Below, in pieces: positions 1 through 8,082 of a stretch of DNA of 64,000 bases. Source of the DNA: Thalassoglobus polymorphus (GTDB lineage: Bacteria > Planctomycetota > Planctomycetia > Planctomycetales > Planctomycetaceae). Where the stretch lies: positions 310,001-374,000 of the forward strand of contig NZ_CP036267.1 of assembly GCF_007744255.1 (NCBI RefSeq), given 5' to 3'. Position 1 is the stretch's first letter. Each line of letters starts with the position of its first letter. The notes beneath the pieces were generated by a model that was not told the DNA's origin, searched no databases, and worked only from the letters and a program-made list of their open reading frames with translations. The position numbers and the translations under genes are program-made.

Positions 1-1028
1 GAGGAAGCCTGTCGAGAGTCGGAGAAGAGCGACAGCCAGTGCAGCAACGCTAACAGTGAAAGAATCACATAGCAGCACATCGCTCCTTCCGTGTATGCGA
101 TGACCGAAATGCGATACGTCCATGGTGTGGACAGGTAGACAAGGGCGCTGATCGCTCCAACGTAATCGTCAGCAATGCGACGTCCCACGGCGAAGATCCC
201 TAATGCAGTGAGCGGAGCGAAGGCCATTAGAACTGTTTTGCCAACCAGGGCTCCGGTGAACCAGTCACCTGTCAGGACCATTCCACAGAGTGTCAGCATT
301 TCGGTCAGGAAAGGAAAACTTGTGTAGACGTTGTGTGGCAGGAAATGAACCTTGCCCGCCAGAAAGTATTCCTTTGGACCTTCGATATGATATTCCTTCA
401 CATCGAAATCTGTTGAAGGGAGCATCGCTCCGAGCAGCATGGGGGTGAGAAAAACAACACAGAGAAGCCCAATCCAGCGAAGGGAGAAGTTGTGTTGTTT
501 AGGTTTATCGTTTTGCTGTGATTTTTTGTCTCGCTGTCGTAGTGTCAGAAAACATTCGGCAGCGATCATGACAAGTATGAGAACGAATAACAGACCACGT
601 GAGAGGGCCCCGGCGGTTCCAAGTCCTAAAGTTAGCAGAGAAAGAATTGAAAGGCCCAGTCCACCCGAGAAGGCTGTCTTTGAAACAGGATCAAAGATCG
701 ATTTTAGTTTCATTCCTCGGAGAGCTAATCGACCCAAGCCAATTGCTCCCGAGAGCATCAATAGGGCATATCCCAGAATTGGAATTCGTTGAACCAGATT
801 CGCCCAGCTGGAGGAATCACCTGGGAGTCGTTCCGGGGAGATGTTGTTCCATAAGATTTCAGGAACAGCGAAAAGAATGTCGACGCGATCGATGTCACCT
901 TCGCCGATCCCGGGAAGCGGGGTGTAGAAGAAACGCGACCAAAAAATCAGAATCCATGCCAGAACAAAGAATGGGATAAGCGAACGCAGTGGCGACTCGC
1001 GATCTGGCTCTGCAACCGATTTACTCAA
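1..1028 (-). CDS. Multi-pass membrane protein, 3'-truncated by window edge; ArnT/GT39-like glycosyltransferase likely
   Basis: The frame stays open from about 1088 down to base 1, so only the N-terminal ~342 residues are present. There is no ATG; TTG at 1028 or TTG at 1088 are the candidate starts. Hydrophobic stretches (LIPFFVLAWILIFW, IPILGYALLMLSGAIGL, WIGLLCVVFLTPMLLGAM) alternate with polar loops. The loop FDVKEYHIEGPKEYF after a membrane segment resembles the acidic extracytoplasmic loop of ArnT/PMT-type lipid-linked sugar transferases, but no catalytic assignment can be made from half a protein. It is co-directional with aroC, about 140 bases downstream of it. Alternative: an unrelated polytopic membrane protein. 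Confidence 0.6.
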   Translation of the reverse strand, partial: MSKSVAEPDRESPLRSLIPFFVLAWILIFWSRFFYTPLPGIGEGDIDRVDILFAVPEILWNNISPERLPGDSSSWANLVQRIPILGYALLMLSGAIGLGRLALRGMKLKSIFDPVSKTAFSGGLGLSILSLLTLGLGTAGALSRGLLFVLILVMIAAECFLTLRQRDKKSQQNDKPKQHNFSLRWIGLLCVVFLTPMLLGAMLPSTDFDVKEYHIEGPKEYFLAGKVHFLPHNVYTSFPFLTEMLTLCGMVLTGDWFTGALVGKTVLMAFAPLTALGIFAVGRRIADDYVGAISALVYLSTPWTYRISVIAYTEGAMCCYVILSLLALLHWLSLFSDSRQAS

Positions 1029-1167
1029 TGTTCCACTCGATTTCTGTAGGCTGAGGTAAAACTCAGCGATTTCACAGCGGAGAAGCAATTGTCGCTAATG
1101 AGACGATTCCTGAATGTTGCCTGAATTGCCTTGCCGGAAGGAGTCCCAGCCAGCTTTGAATTACGAT

Positions 1168-2304
1168 TTACCCTTGTCCAGTCTGTCCTTGCCAGCGTAG
1201 CCAGTGGTCCGCGAGGACGATGGCGATCATCGCTTCTGCCATTGGGATAAACCTTGGAAGCAAACAGGGATCATGACGTCCTTTGGTTTGGATTGTTGCA
1301 TCCTCACCGGTTTGTGTGACGGTTTCTTGTTCGATGGGCAAGCTGCTGGTCGGCTTCACAGCGGCCCGCAAGACAATGGGCATGCCTGTGGTGATGCCCC
1401 CTAACATTCCGCCGTGGCGATTTGATTTGGTGACGATTTTTCGTTCACCATCTTCATTGGCACCGTTCTGCTTCTCGGAAGTAAACAGGTCGTTGTGTTC
1501 ACTCCCTTTCATTGTGACGCATCCAAAACCGATGCCATATTCCACACCCAGCACAGCCGGGAGTGAAAAGAGAGCCTTGGCAAAGTCGGCTTTGATTTTA
1601 TCGAAAACTGGTTCTCCCAATCCCGGGGGGACATTTGTCGCCACAATTTCGGCAGCTCCGCCGATCGAATCGCCAGCTTTGCGGCATTCGTTGATTAACT
1701 CAATCATTCTGTCGGCAGCTTCAAAATCGGGACAGCGAACAATGTTCGCTTCACCGTTCGGGAGTTTTTCGACCTGTTCGAGAGTCACCTCGCCCGGATT
1801 TTCAATCTCAGCTTTGATCTGCCCGACCTGTGTGACATAGCCAACGACAAGTCCACCAAATGCCTCAGCGATGATTTTCTTGGCGACCACACCCGCTGCC
1901 ACGCGAGCAGTTGTCTCACGGGCACTGCTTCGTCCGCCACCGCGATAATCTCGGAAGCCGTACTTCGCATCGAAGCTGTAGTCGGCATGACCGGGGCGAT
2001 AGAGGTTTTTGATGTTGCCGTAATCTCTGCTACGCTGATCCTGATTTCGTATCAAAATCGCCAGACTTGTTCCGGTCGTACGACCTTCGAAAACGCCGGA
2101 GAGAATTTCCGGTTCGTCCGCTTCTTTTCGCTGGGTGACGATCTTGCTCTGACCCGGTTTTCGACGATCCAGGTCGACCTGCAGATCTTCGACGGTCAAT
2201 GAAATCCCCGGTGGAACGCCGTCAATAATCACGACATTCCCCGGACCGTGGCTTTCACCTGCGGTTGTAATACGAAACGATTGTCCAAATGTATTTCCTG
2301 CCAT
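1168..2304 (-). CDS. aroC: Chorismate synthase
   Basis: Makes chorismate from 5-enolpyruvylshikimate-3-phosphate, the last step of the common aromatic pathway, using reduced FMN in the cytoplasm. The 378-residue protein begins MAGNTFGQSFRITTAGESHG, the family N-terminal signature, and carries GHADYSF and RGGGRSSARETTARVAAG, which form the FMN/substrate site. The frame extends upstream to 2415, but that extension does not resemble the family, so ATG 2304 is preferred. Length is at the upper end of the usual 350-390. The gene stands alone, away from other aro genes; trpC, which acts downstream of chorismate, is elsewhere in the window at 17.5 kb. Confidence 0.97.
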   Translation of the reverse strand: MAGNTFGQSFRITTAGESHGPGNVVIIDGVPPGISLTVEDLQVDLDRRKPGQSKIVTQRKEADEPEILSGVFEGRTTGTSLAILIRNQDQRSRDYGNIKNLYRPGHADYSFDAKYGFRDYRGGGRSSARETTARVAAGVVAKKIIAEAFGGLVVGYVTQVGQIKAEIENPGEVTLEQVEKLPNGEANIVRCPDFEAADRMIELINECRKAGDSIGGAAEIVATNVPPGLGEPVFDKIKADFAKALFSLPAVLGVEYGIGFGCVTMKGSEHNDLFTSEKQNGANEDGERKIVTKSNRHGGMLGGITTGMPIVLRAAVKPTSSLPIEQETVTQTGEDATIQTKGRHDPCLLPRFIPMAEAMIAIVLADHWLRWQGQTGQG

Positions 2305-2475
2305 GGCGGCATTGTAGAGAGAGCAGGGGTTGCTTGGCGAGTCAGTTTTGACCGTCACTTTCAGTGGTTCTCGAAAGGCTCTTTGAAACAATTTCACTCG
2401 CCACTTGACGAGCATTCCTCAACTGGCTTCAATTGACAGTTCACCCACCTGAAAACCTTGCTCGCCGGAGCCATT

Positions 2476-3630
2476 ATGCGAACCCTTTTTGCCTTTCTCA
2501 CCCCCCTCCTTCTCGCAACGTCACTGTATTCAGCTGAAGTCACGCTGGAGCAAAGTTCTGAAAGTGTCAAAGCGACCATCGGTGATGATGTCTTTCTTGT
2601 TTTTCAGTTCGATAAAAACCGCCGCAAACCTTTCGCGCTGCCCGTCACTGGGCCGGGGGGATTCGAACTCTTGAAGTCAGCGAAGGCCTCGGAAGAAGAG
2701 GGAGCTGCGGGACGAAAAGTGATCATCGCTGACGAATCGCCGAAGCTCAAAGGGGGCAAGGCGGATTTTAAAATTGGCGATGAGGTCGAAGTGGGTAAGA
2801 TAGAAGGTGACTGGCTGGAAATTCCTGCCAAAAAGTTGTGGATTCATCGCAGTTCAGTCGCTCCCATGGTGGCGACGGTCACTCGTCAGATCAACGACAA
2901 TCCGACCAAAGGTCTCGATCGCAAACACCCACTCTATTACGACCATCCGCACCACAAAGGAATTTGGCTGTCGGTTGATGAAATTGAAGGGATCAAGTTT
3001 TGGAATGAAGATGGTGAAATCAAAAACCAGTCGGTCGAAATCGTCAAGAAGTCCGGGAATCCGGCAGTTTTGGAAACCGTTAACCACTGGGTTGGAACTG
3101 ACGGGAAAACACTTCTGAAAGAAGAGACGACGATCTCTGTGTATGCGAATCGTTTACTCTCTTATGACGTCACATTCACTGCACCGGAGCAAGACGTCAA
3201 TATCCGCGACACCAAAGAGGGGATGTTCGGAATTCGACTTCCTAACAGTATGCGGGAAATGATTGCGGGCGGTCCGGTCACAAATGCTGAAGGAGCTGAA
3301 GGGACCGCTGCCACTTGGGGACGAACGACAAACTGGATTGATTACAAAGGGCCCGTTGATGGTCACGTCTTTGGAGTCACAATCATGGATCATCCGAAGA
3401 ACCCCTGGAAGTCACGATATCATGTTCGTAACTATGGGCTCTTCTCTATCAATCCTTTTGGGGCAGGAGCCTACACAAAAGGTCGCGACGACGAACAGCC
3501 CGCTCATCATCGTGTACTTAAGCCAAATGGTGAGAAGCTCAACTTCAAATATGGCCTCTACGTTCATGGCGGAGAGACCACCAAAGACGACATCAACAAA
3601 GTGTTCAAGCAGTTTGCAAAAGCAAAGTAA
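2476..3630 (+). CDS. Secreted DUF6807 (PmoA-like) protein with SH3-like insertion
   Basis: A 384-residue exported protein with signal peptide MRTLFAFLTPLLLATSLYSA. The DUF6807 family (once called methane oxygenase PmoA, though unrelated to methane monooxygenase) is abundant in planctomycetes and of unknown biochemical role. Family marks are LPVTGPGG near residue 60, YYDHPHHKGIW near 155, INPFGAGAYTKG near 335 and a His/Gly-rich end. Between LPVTGPGG and VTRQ lies an extra stretch (about residues 80-128, VIIADE...GDWLEI...LWIHRSSV) that reads like a bacterial SH3 domain. ATG 2476 is preferred over TTG 2458 because it starts the signal peptide directly. It is divergent from aroC. Confidence 0.85.
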   Translation: MRTLFAFLTPLLLATSLYSAEVTLEQSSESVKATIGDDVFLVFQFDKNRRKPFALPVTGPGGFELLKSAKASEEEGAAGRKVIIADESPKLKGGKADFKIGDEVEVGKIEGDWLEIPAKKLWIHRSSVAPMVATVTRQINDNPTKGLDRKHPLYYDHPHHKGIWLSVDEIEGIKFWNEDGEIKNQSVEIVKKSGNPAVLETVNHWVGTDGKTLLKEETTISVYANRLLSYDVTFTAPEQDVNIRDTKEGMFGIRLPNSMREMIAGGPVTNAEGAEGTAATWGRTTNWIDYKGPVDGHVFGVTIMDHPKNPWKSRYHVRNYGLFSINPFGAGAYTKGRDDEQPAHHRVLKPNGEKLNFKYGLYVHGGETTKDDINKVFKQFAKAK

Positions 3631-3646
3631 ATTGCTCCACTTCCTC

Positions 3647-3667
3647 CCCCCGGTCGTTGACCGGGGG
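3647..3667 (+). terminator. GC-rich hairpin between the DUF6807 gene and kdsA
   Basis: CCCCCGGTC and GACCGGGGG form a perfect 9-bp stem around the loop GTT, 17 bases after the DUF6807 stop codon. No T-run follows, so it may attenuate, stabilise the 3' end or be a relative of the GC-rich hairpins at 33987, 39369 and 48676, which share the CCCCGGT/ACCGGGG core. Confidence 0.5.
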
Positions 3668-3701
3668 CATCATGAATTGATTCGAGAGAAACGGACGTCT
3701 C

Positions 3702-4538
3702 ATGCCGAATAACCCTGTTCAGATTGGTGAATACGAATGCGGTCCACAACTGCCGTTATTGGTGATCGCTGGACCTTGTGTCATCGAGGGCGAATCATCG
3801 CTGCGCGAAATCGCCTTGCGGTTAGCAGACATCGCCAGTGAACAGGAGATTCAGCTTGTTTTCAAAGCGAGTTTCGATAAAGCCAATCGCACCAGCATCG
3901 ATAGTTATCGCGGTCCCGGTTTGGATCGAGGATTAGAGCTTCTGGAACTCGTGCGAGATGAGACCGGGCTGCCGGTCACGACGGATCTCCATGCCCCAGA
4001 GCAAGCAGATGCAGTGGCATCGGTCTGTTCAATCTTGCAGATCCCTGCGTTTCTTGCGCGTCAAACCGATTTGGTTGTCGCCTCTGCCGAAGCGGCGGCA
4101 AAACATGGTCGGGTCGTCAACATTAAGAAACCACAATTCGTGGCTCCCGAGGATGTCATCCACGCTGTGAAGAAGTGTGAAGCTTCCGGTCAGGGCGACA
4201 TTTTACTCACCGAGAGAGGGACGACCTTTGGCTATGGCCGATTGGTCAACGATTTTCAGTGCATTCCCACGATGCAGGAGATGGGGTGCCCGGTCATCTT
4301 TGATGCGACGCACAGCGTGCAACGCCCCGGAGGTTCGACTACAGGAGGAAATCGAGAAATGGTCCCCATCTTGGCTCGGGCCGCAGTTGCTGCCGGGGCT
4401 GACGGTGTTTTTCTAGAAACGCATCCCGATCCGAACAAGGCGAAAAGCGACGGCCCGAATCAAGTGCATCTGGAAGATCTCCCGAAGATCCTTGATGAAC
4501 TGCAACAACTACGCGATCTGGTGAATCAGTTTGCATAA
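3702..4538 (+). CDS. kdsA: 3-deoxy-8-phosphooctulonate synthase
   Basis: Condenses phosphoenolpyruvate with arabinose-5-phosphate to KDO-8-phosphate, the first committed step towards the KDO sugar of lipopolysaccharide. The 278-residue protein has the family signatures GPCVIEGE near the N-terminus, [20 protein letters not shown] and [12 protein letters not shown], and the typical length. ATG 3702 follows the hairpin region directly. kdsB, which activates the same sugar with CTP, is at 53.4 kb beside pyrG, so both KDO steps are in this window but in separate loci. The enzyme is cytoplasmic. No frameshift or missing motif is visible. Confidence 0.95.
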   Translation: MPNNPVQIGEYECGPQLPLLVIAGPCVIEGESSLREIALRLADIASEQEIQLVFKASFDKANRTSIDSYRGPGLDRGLELLELVRDETGLPVTTDLHAPEQADAVASVCSILQIPAFLARQTDLVVASAEAAAKHGRVVNIKKPQFVAPEDVIHAVKKCEASGQGDILLTERGTTFGYGRLVNDFQCIPTMQEMGCPVIFDATHSVQRPGGSTTGGNREMVPILARAAVAAGADGVFLETHPDPNKAKSDGPNQVHLEDLPKILDELQQLRDLVNQFA

Positions 4539-4559
4539 GGGATTTGCCGCACATCCTAG

Positions 4560-4660
4560 AACACTTTCGTGTTTCTTGTGTCCGCGAGTACGTTTTCACA
4601 AGGCCATTCGCTGATGCCACGAGACAGAACCTGAACAACAGTTCGAAAGATGTGCTAGAG
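4560..4660 (+). repeat. Decayed copy of the ~104-bp intergenic element
   Basis: Right half (GCCACGAGACAGAACCTGAAC, then AGTTCGAAAGATG and CTAG) aligns with copies at 7857, 27652, 39462 and 62889. The left half starts ACACTTTCGTGTTTCTTGTG instead of the usual GTGTGCCCGTGAAG. That left-half variant recurs at 11970, 13757 and 54648. Confidence 0.6.
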
Positions 4661-4766
4661 CGAGAGTTCGTTCTCAAATTTGTAATTGCACTCTCAAGCA
4701 CTGAATAAGGTGATCTTCACAGGCCACCACAAGCATCGTAAATGCTCTAAACGAGAACGTTCGAAG

Positions 4767-5432
4767 ATGGCCAAAGCATTTGTTCTTCCATTTGTTGTTT
4801 ATCTCGCCGGGATGAGTCTCGCTGCGAAGTGGTCGGATCAATTCCCTCTCCTTTATTCGCTCACCGTTCTTGCGACGCTGCTGGTTGTCATCTGGAGTTG
4901 GCGAACTTCAAAGGCGATTGTCCCGCATTGGAAAATTTTAGATGCGGTTTTGGTCGGACTTGTGGGTATCGCCTATTGGATCTGGATCAGTCATTGGCAT
5001 CTGGAAGCGAGCCTCACTGCCGGTTTTCCAGCATGGATGCAGCCCAGCCCTCGGGTTGCTTACGACCCATTCGCAGAGTTTTCCAGTCACCTTGCAGCTT
5101 GGGGGTTTATTTCGATCCGTCTGCTTGGGCTCGCTGTTCTTGTGCCGATTGCGGAAGAGTTGTTCTGGCGAGGATTTCTGATGCGATGGATCGTTTCAGA
5201 GGAGTGGGAGAGTGTTCCCATCGGCAAGATGACAGCTGCCTCTTTCTGGGGGGTGACGGTGTTGTTTACTCTTGCTCACCCAGAATGGTTTGCGGCTGCC
5301 GGGTACTGCATTCTGCTCAACAGTTTACTGATCTGGAAGAAAGACCTGTGGAAGTGCGTTGTCGCTCACGGGACAAGCAATCTCTTGCTCGGCGTTTATG
5401 TGTTATCAACCGGACATTACGAACTCTGGTAA
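4767..5432 (+). CDS. CPBP-family intramembrane protease, CAAX-related type
   Basis: A 221-residue polytopic membrane protein of the CPBP (CAAX protease and bacteriocin-processing) superfamily. Motif 1 EELFWRGF, motif 2 LFTLAHPEW and motif 3 VAHGTSNLLLG supply the Glu-Glu, Arg, His and His/Asn residues expected at the catalytic site. The compact form with EELFWRGFLMRW resembles the CAAX-related proteins found with exosortase/PEP-CTERM sorting systems, and a PEP-CTERM protein is encoded at 30.2 kb; this link is an inference. ATG 4767 begins just before the first hydrophobic segment. An upstream in-frame ATG at 4686 would add a polar extension inside the repeat remnant and is less likely. Confidence 0.8.
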   Translation: MAKAFVLPFVVYLAGMSLAAKWSDQFPLLYSLTVLATLLVVIWSWRTSKAIVPHWKILDAVLVGLVGIAYWIWISHWHLEASLTAGFPAWMQPSPRVAYDPFAEFSSHLAAWGFISIRLLGLAVLVPIAEELFWRGFLMRWIVSEEWESVPIGKMTAASFWGVTVLFTLAHPEWFAAAGYCILLNSLLIWKKDLWKCVVAHGTSNLLLGVYVLSTGHYELW

Positions 5433-5447
5433 CGTTCGTGTTGCCGC

Positions 5448-6080
5448 TCAGTTCAGGCTGAACGGTGGCGGAAATTCGGCGGACTGAAACGCGGGACGCT
5501 CTGATTTCAGCATGTTCAAGACAAGTTCACAACGACGGTCTTCATCGAGTTCATTCAGGATGGTCTCGTGTTCATTGTGATTCAGCTGACAGCTAAACGC
5601 GAAGAGATCACAGAGTGCCCCGAATGAAAGCTCCCGTTCCCAAAGCGGCGTGACAAGCGGGTTTCGCGAATGTTCAGGGAATCGATTCAGGAATGCCTCG
5701 ATCAGTAATTCCCGTTGGTTAGCACGATTTCGGTGAGGGGAACTGTTCTCATTCCGTTGTTCCACGAGATCGTTCATCGACGCCTTTGAACATGATGTCT
5801 CAAGGTGAATCCTCCGAATTCCTCGGAAATGAGCTTGTCCGGAATTTCCGTCAAATGCAATCAGAGTCGTCAGGCAGCCAACATTTGAAGTTGCTGTCGG
5901 AACAAGAATAACTTGCCGCGTGCTGGTCCAAAGATTGTGTAGGGTGTCATTTAATTGTCGAGAATCGACCGTCAACGGCAGAGCTAACCCCGGCAGGATC
6001 GGGATTTGTGAGAGACACAGTGTCGGGGGATTCGTTGCGGCAATAGTAGTGCATATTGGTGCTGTTGAAGCATCTTGCAT
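5448..6080 (-). CDS. LON N-terminal (substrate-binding) domain protein
   Basis: A 210-residue protein that reads like the stand-alone LON substrate-binding domain family: IPILPGLALPLTV near residue 26, a middle region around QVILVPTA, and the helical end LFAFSCQLNHNEHETILNELDEDRRCELV, which matches the usual calculation-like helix of this family. It has no ATPase or protease domain, so it is not Lon itself; family members are of unclear function. Its ATG shares one base with the DUF309 stop codon (TAATG), so the two are translationally coupled. It is convergent with the CPBP gene, 15 bases away. Confidence 0.75.
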   Translation of the reverse strand: MQDASTAPICTTIAATNPPTLCLSQIPILPGLALPLTVDSRQLNDTLHNLWTSTRQVILVPTATSNVGCLTTLIAFDGNSGQAHFRGIRRIHLETSCSKASMNDLVEQRNENSSPHRNRANQRELLIEAFLNRFPEHSRNPLVTPLWERELSFGALCDLFAFSCQLNHNEHETILNELDEDRRCELVLNMLKSERPAFQSAEFPPPFSLN

Positions 6081-6475
6081 TATTCATCTTCCTTGAAGGT
6101 CAGCATCAGTTGAGGAATCAGGGATTCGTCAATACGAATTCCTTGCGGATAGGTTTTGTGATGCCCCAAAAGGGGGGCAAAACATTCGTCGAACCGGATG
6201 AGGAACTGTGTCAGTTCAACACCTTGGCAGCCTGGTTGAAAAGGAGATAAATACCGCACTGCAGAATCGTGCATCTTGCGAGCCCCACCGAGGTTGCCCT
6301 CAGTGAAATGGAACAATGCGACCGCAGCATGGATCAACCCCTGCAGGAACCCTCGTTCATCAGTGAGTGTCTCGTCCCAAAGGTCTTCGAGTACGTCGTG
6401 GCAGGCGAAGTACTCTTGCGAGTTGAAAAGTTCAATAGCTTCTTGGAGACGGGAGTCATTATCGCGAGTTGGCAT
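6080..6475 (-). CDS. DUF309 family protein
   Basis: A 131-residue protein matching the DUF309 family: an N-terminal helix LQEAIELFNSQEYFACHDVLEDLW, followed by RGFLQGLIHAAVALFHF and GNLGGARKMHDSA. The conserved His, Glu, Trp and QGLIH positions of the family are present, forming a small all-alpha protein that may bind a metal or act in stress responses; function is not known. It is the first gene of a two-gene unit with the LON-domain gene, joined by a one-base overlap. Confidence 0.8.
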   Translation of the reverse strand: MPTRDNDSRLQEAIELFNSQEYFACHDVLEDLWDETLTDERGFLQGLIHAAVALFHFTEGNLGGARKMHDSAVRYLSPFQPGCQGVELTQFLIRFDECFAPLLGHHKTYPQGIRIDESLIPQLMLTFKEDE

Positions 6476-6644
6476 GCTTAAAATTATCCAGTGAGTGCAT
6501 CGGCCCCTCGTCCTTGGTTACGTTTGCGATTCTAGCGCTGACGTTTGAGGTGTGTCGAACTGAAATTCGTGTAAGATTCACATTTCCTGGAATCGTTTGG
6601 AGTCCTGGGATCCGTTTGTTTAGACCCTGAAACAGTTCGTCGAA

Positions 6645-7304
6645 ATGTTCGAATCAATTGATGCCAAAAAGAAACAGGCCCGCAAGGTTGTGACCCGGTT
6701 GCGGAAGCATTATCCGGTCGCTGAGTGTGCATTGCACCATGAAACGCCGTTTCAGTTGCTTGCAGCAACCATTCTTTCGGCTCAGTGTACTGACGAAAGA
6801 GTGAACTCTGTCACTCCGATTCTGTTTGAGAAATTCCCTGATGCAGAAGCGTTAGCGGCAGGAACGCAAGCTCAAGTCGAGAAAATCGTTAAATCTTTGG
6901 GCTTCTTCCGAGCGAAGGCAACGAACTTGCGCGGAATGGCGCAGCGAGTCGTGGAGGTCTATGATGGGGAACTCCCACGAACACTCGAAGAATTGATCAC
7001 ACTTCCTGGCGTCGGACGAAAAACGGCCAACGTCTTGCTCGGAACCGCATACGGGATCGCTAGCGGAGTTGTGGTCGATACACATGTTCGGCGAATTTCC
7101 AACTTGCTCGGTTTGACAGAAAGCCAGAATCCGGACATCATTGAGAGAGACTTGATGGCCGTGTTGCCGAAGAAGGAGTGGATCACTTACTCACACCGGT
7201 TGATTCACCACGGACGACAAATCTGTATCGCCCGCCGCCCGAAATGCACTGAATGCCCTCTGTTGAAAATCTGTCCTCGAGTCGGCCTTGACCCACTGGA
7301 ATAA
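6645..7304 (+). CDS. nth: Endonuclease III
   Basis: DNA glycosylase/AP lyase that removes oxidised pyrimidines in base-excision repair. The 219-residue protein has the helix-hairpin-helix [13 protein letters not shown] with the catalytic Lys, the catalytic Asp in VVDTHVRRI, and a C-terminal [4Fe-4S] set C-X6-C-X2-C-X5-C ([17 protein letters not shown]). [12 protein letters not shown] near residue 44 is also typical. Length and motifs are complete. It is transcribed alone, divergent from the DUF309 gene. Confidence 0.97.
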   Translation: MFESIDAKKKQARKVVTRLRKHYPVAECALHHETPFQLLAATILSAQCTDERVNSVTPILFEKFPDAEALAAGTQAQVEKIVKSLGFFRAKATNLRGMAQRVVEVYDGELPRTLEELITLPGVGRKTANVLLGTAYGIASGVVVDTHVRRISNLLGLTESQNPDIIERDLMAVLPKKEWITYSHRLIHHGRQICIARRPKCTECPLLKICPRVGLDPLE

Positions 7305-7490
7305 GATTCTTCTCTTTTCACATGTTACCTCTTGCCACATCTGGAATGAGTCGTGAATTTGGTGACGCTTCACAGGCTGCATTTCGCGAAAAATGAGAAA
7401 CAGCTGGAATAAAACAGTCTGGAATTGGATCTTTTCTCTTGGTGACCTTGTTTTGAGGCATTGATGAAACTTCAAAAACTGGAGAAAACA

Positions 7491-7766
7491 ATGAAGACTT
7501 TTGCAACAATGTTGACTGTTTTGAGTTTGTTCATCATGGGCTGTTCCGATGCGACTGTCGAAAAAGCAAAAGAGACAGCGGAGTCAGCTGAAACCGATTT
7601 AGGCGATGCCGCTGAAGACGTCAAAGAGGCTACTGAGGAAGTCGTTGAAGATGGCAAAGAAGCCATCAAGGATGGTGCAGAAGCAGTCAAGGAAACTGTG
7701 GATGACGGTGTGAAAGAAGGAGCTGAAGCCATTGAAACCGCAACCGGCGACAAAGTCTCGGAGTAA
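7491..7766 (+). CDS. Small lipoprotein with acidic, repeat-rich helix
   Basis: A 91-residue lipoprotein: signal peptide MKTFATMLTVLSLFIMGC with lipobox IMGC, so Cys18 is probably lipidated. The rest is low-complexity and rich in Ala, Glu, Asp and Lys (AEDVKEATEEVVEDGKEAIK), built from approximate 11-residue repeats, likely one long amphipathic helix. ATG 7491 follows GGAG (7481-7484) at a good distance and is preferred over 7461. Function unknown; such small acidic lipoproteins are common in planctomycetes. The last codons and stop are duplicated just downstream (see the repeat at 7755). Confidence 0.7.
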   Translation: MKTFATMLTVLSLFIMGCSDATVEKAKETAESAETDLGDAAEDVKEATEEVVEDGKEAIKDGAEAVKETVDDGVKEGAEAIETATGDKVSE

Positions 7767-7785
7767 CACTGTCTCGGAGTAACAC
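7755..7785 (+). repeat. 16-bp tandem duplication spanning the lipoprotein stop codon
   Basis: GTCTCGGAGTAACAC occurs at 7755-7769 and again at 7771-7785. The first copy contains the last codons and TAA stop; the second lies in the 3' untranslated region and would be in another frame. Confidence 0.85.
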
Positions 7786-7856
7786 GCTCCAAACATTGTA
7801 TTCATTTTTTCAGCTTGCCCTCATATATGCGTGGGGGTGAGCTGTATTGGCAAGAT

Positions 7857-7959
7857 TAGAGCGGCTTGCTCGAGCGTGTGCCTGTGAAGTGCGGATTTCT
7901 CTGGTAAATTCCCGTTCGCCACGAGGCGGAACCTGAACACCAGTACGGAAGATGCTCCA
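7857..7959 (+). repeat. ~104-bp intergenic element, copy 1
   Basis: Starts TAGAGCGGCTTGCTCGA, continues CGTGTGCCTGTGAAG, CGTTCGCCACGAGGC and ends GAAGATGCTCC. It is a diverged member of the family whose best copies are at 27652, 34081, 39462 and 62889. It fills much of the 316-base gap between the lipoprotein and the sulfatase gene; no gene is seen in that gap. Confidence 0.8.
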
Positions 7960-8082
7960 AAAGGCGGCACGCTCTTTGGCGTGCCGGTGAATGAGGGCGG
8001 TGACAGTTGAATTAAACAGTTGAATTGAATGGATGCTCGAGGTCTTACGAAGTCTCCCCCACAGTAAGATTGAATCGTGAAA

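Noticed and set aside
1283-1840. Long plus-strand frame across aroC
   Set aside because: Antisense shadow of a clear chorismate synthase; no signal of its own.
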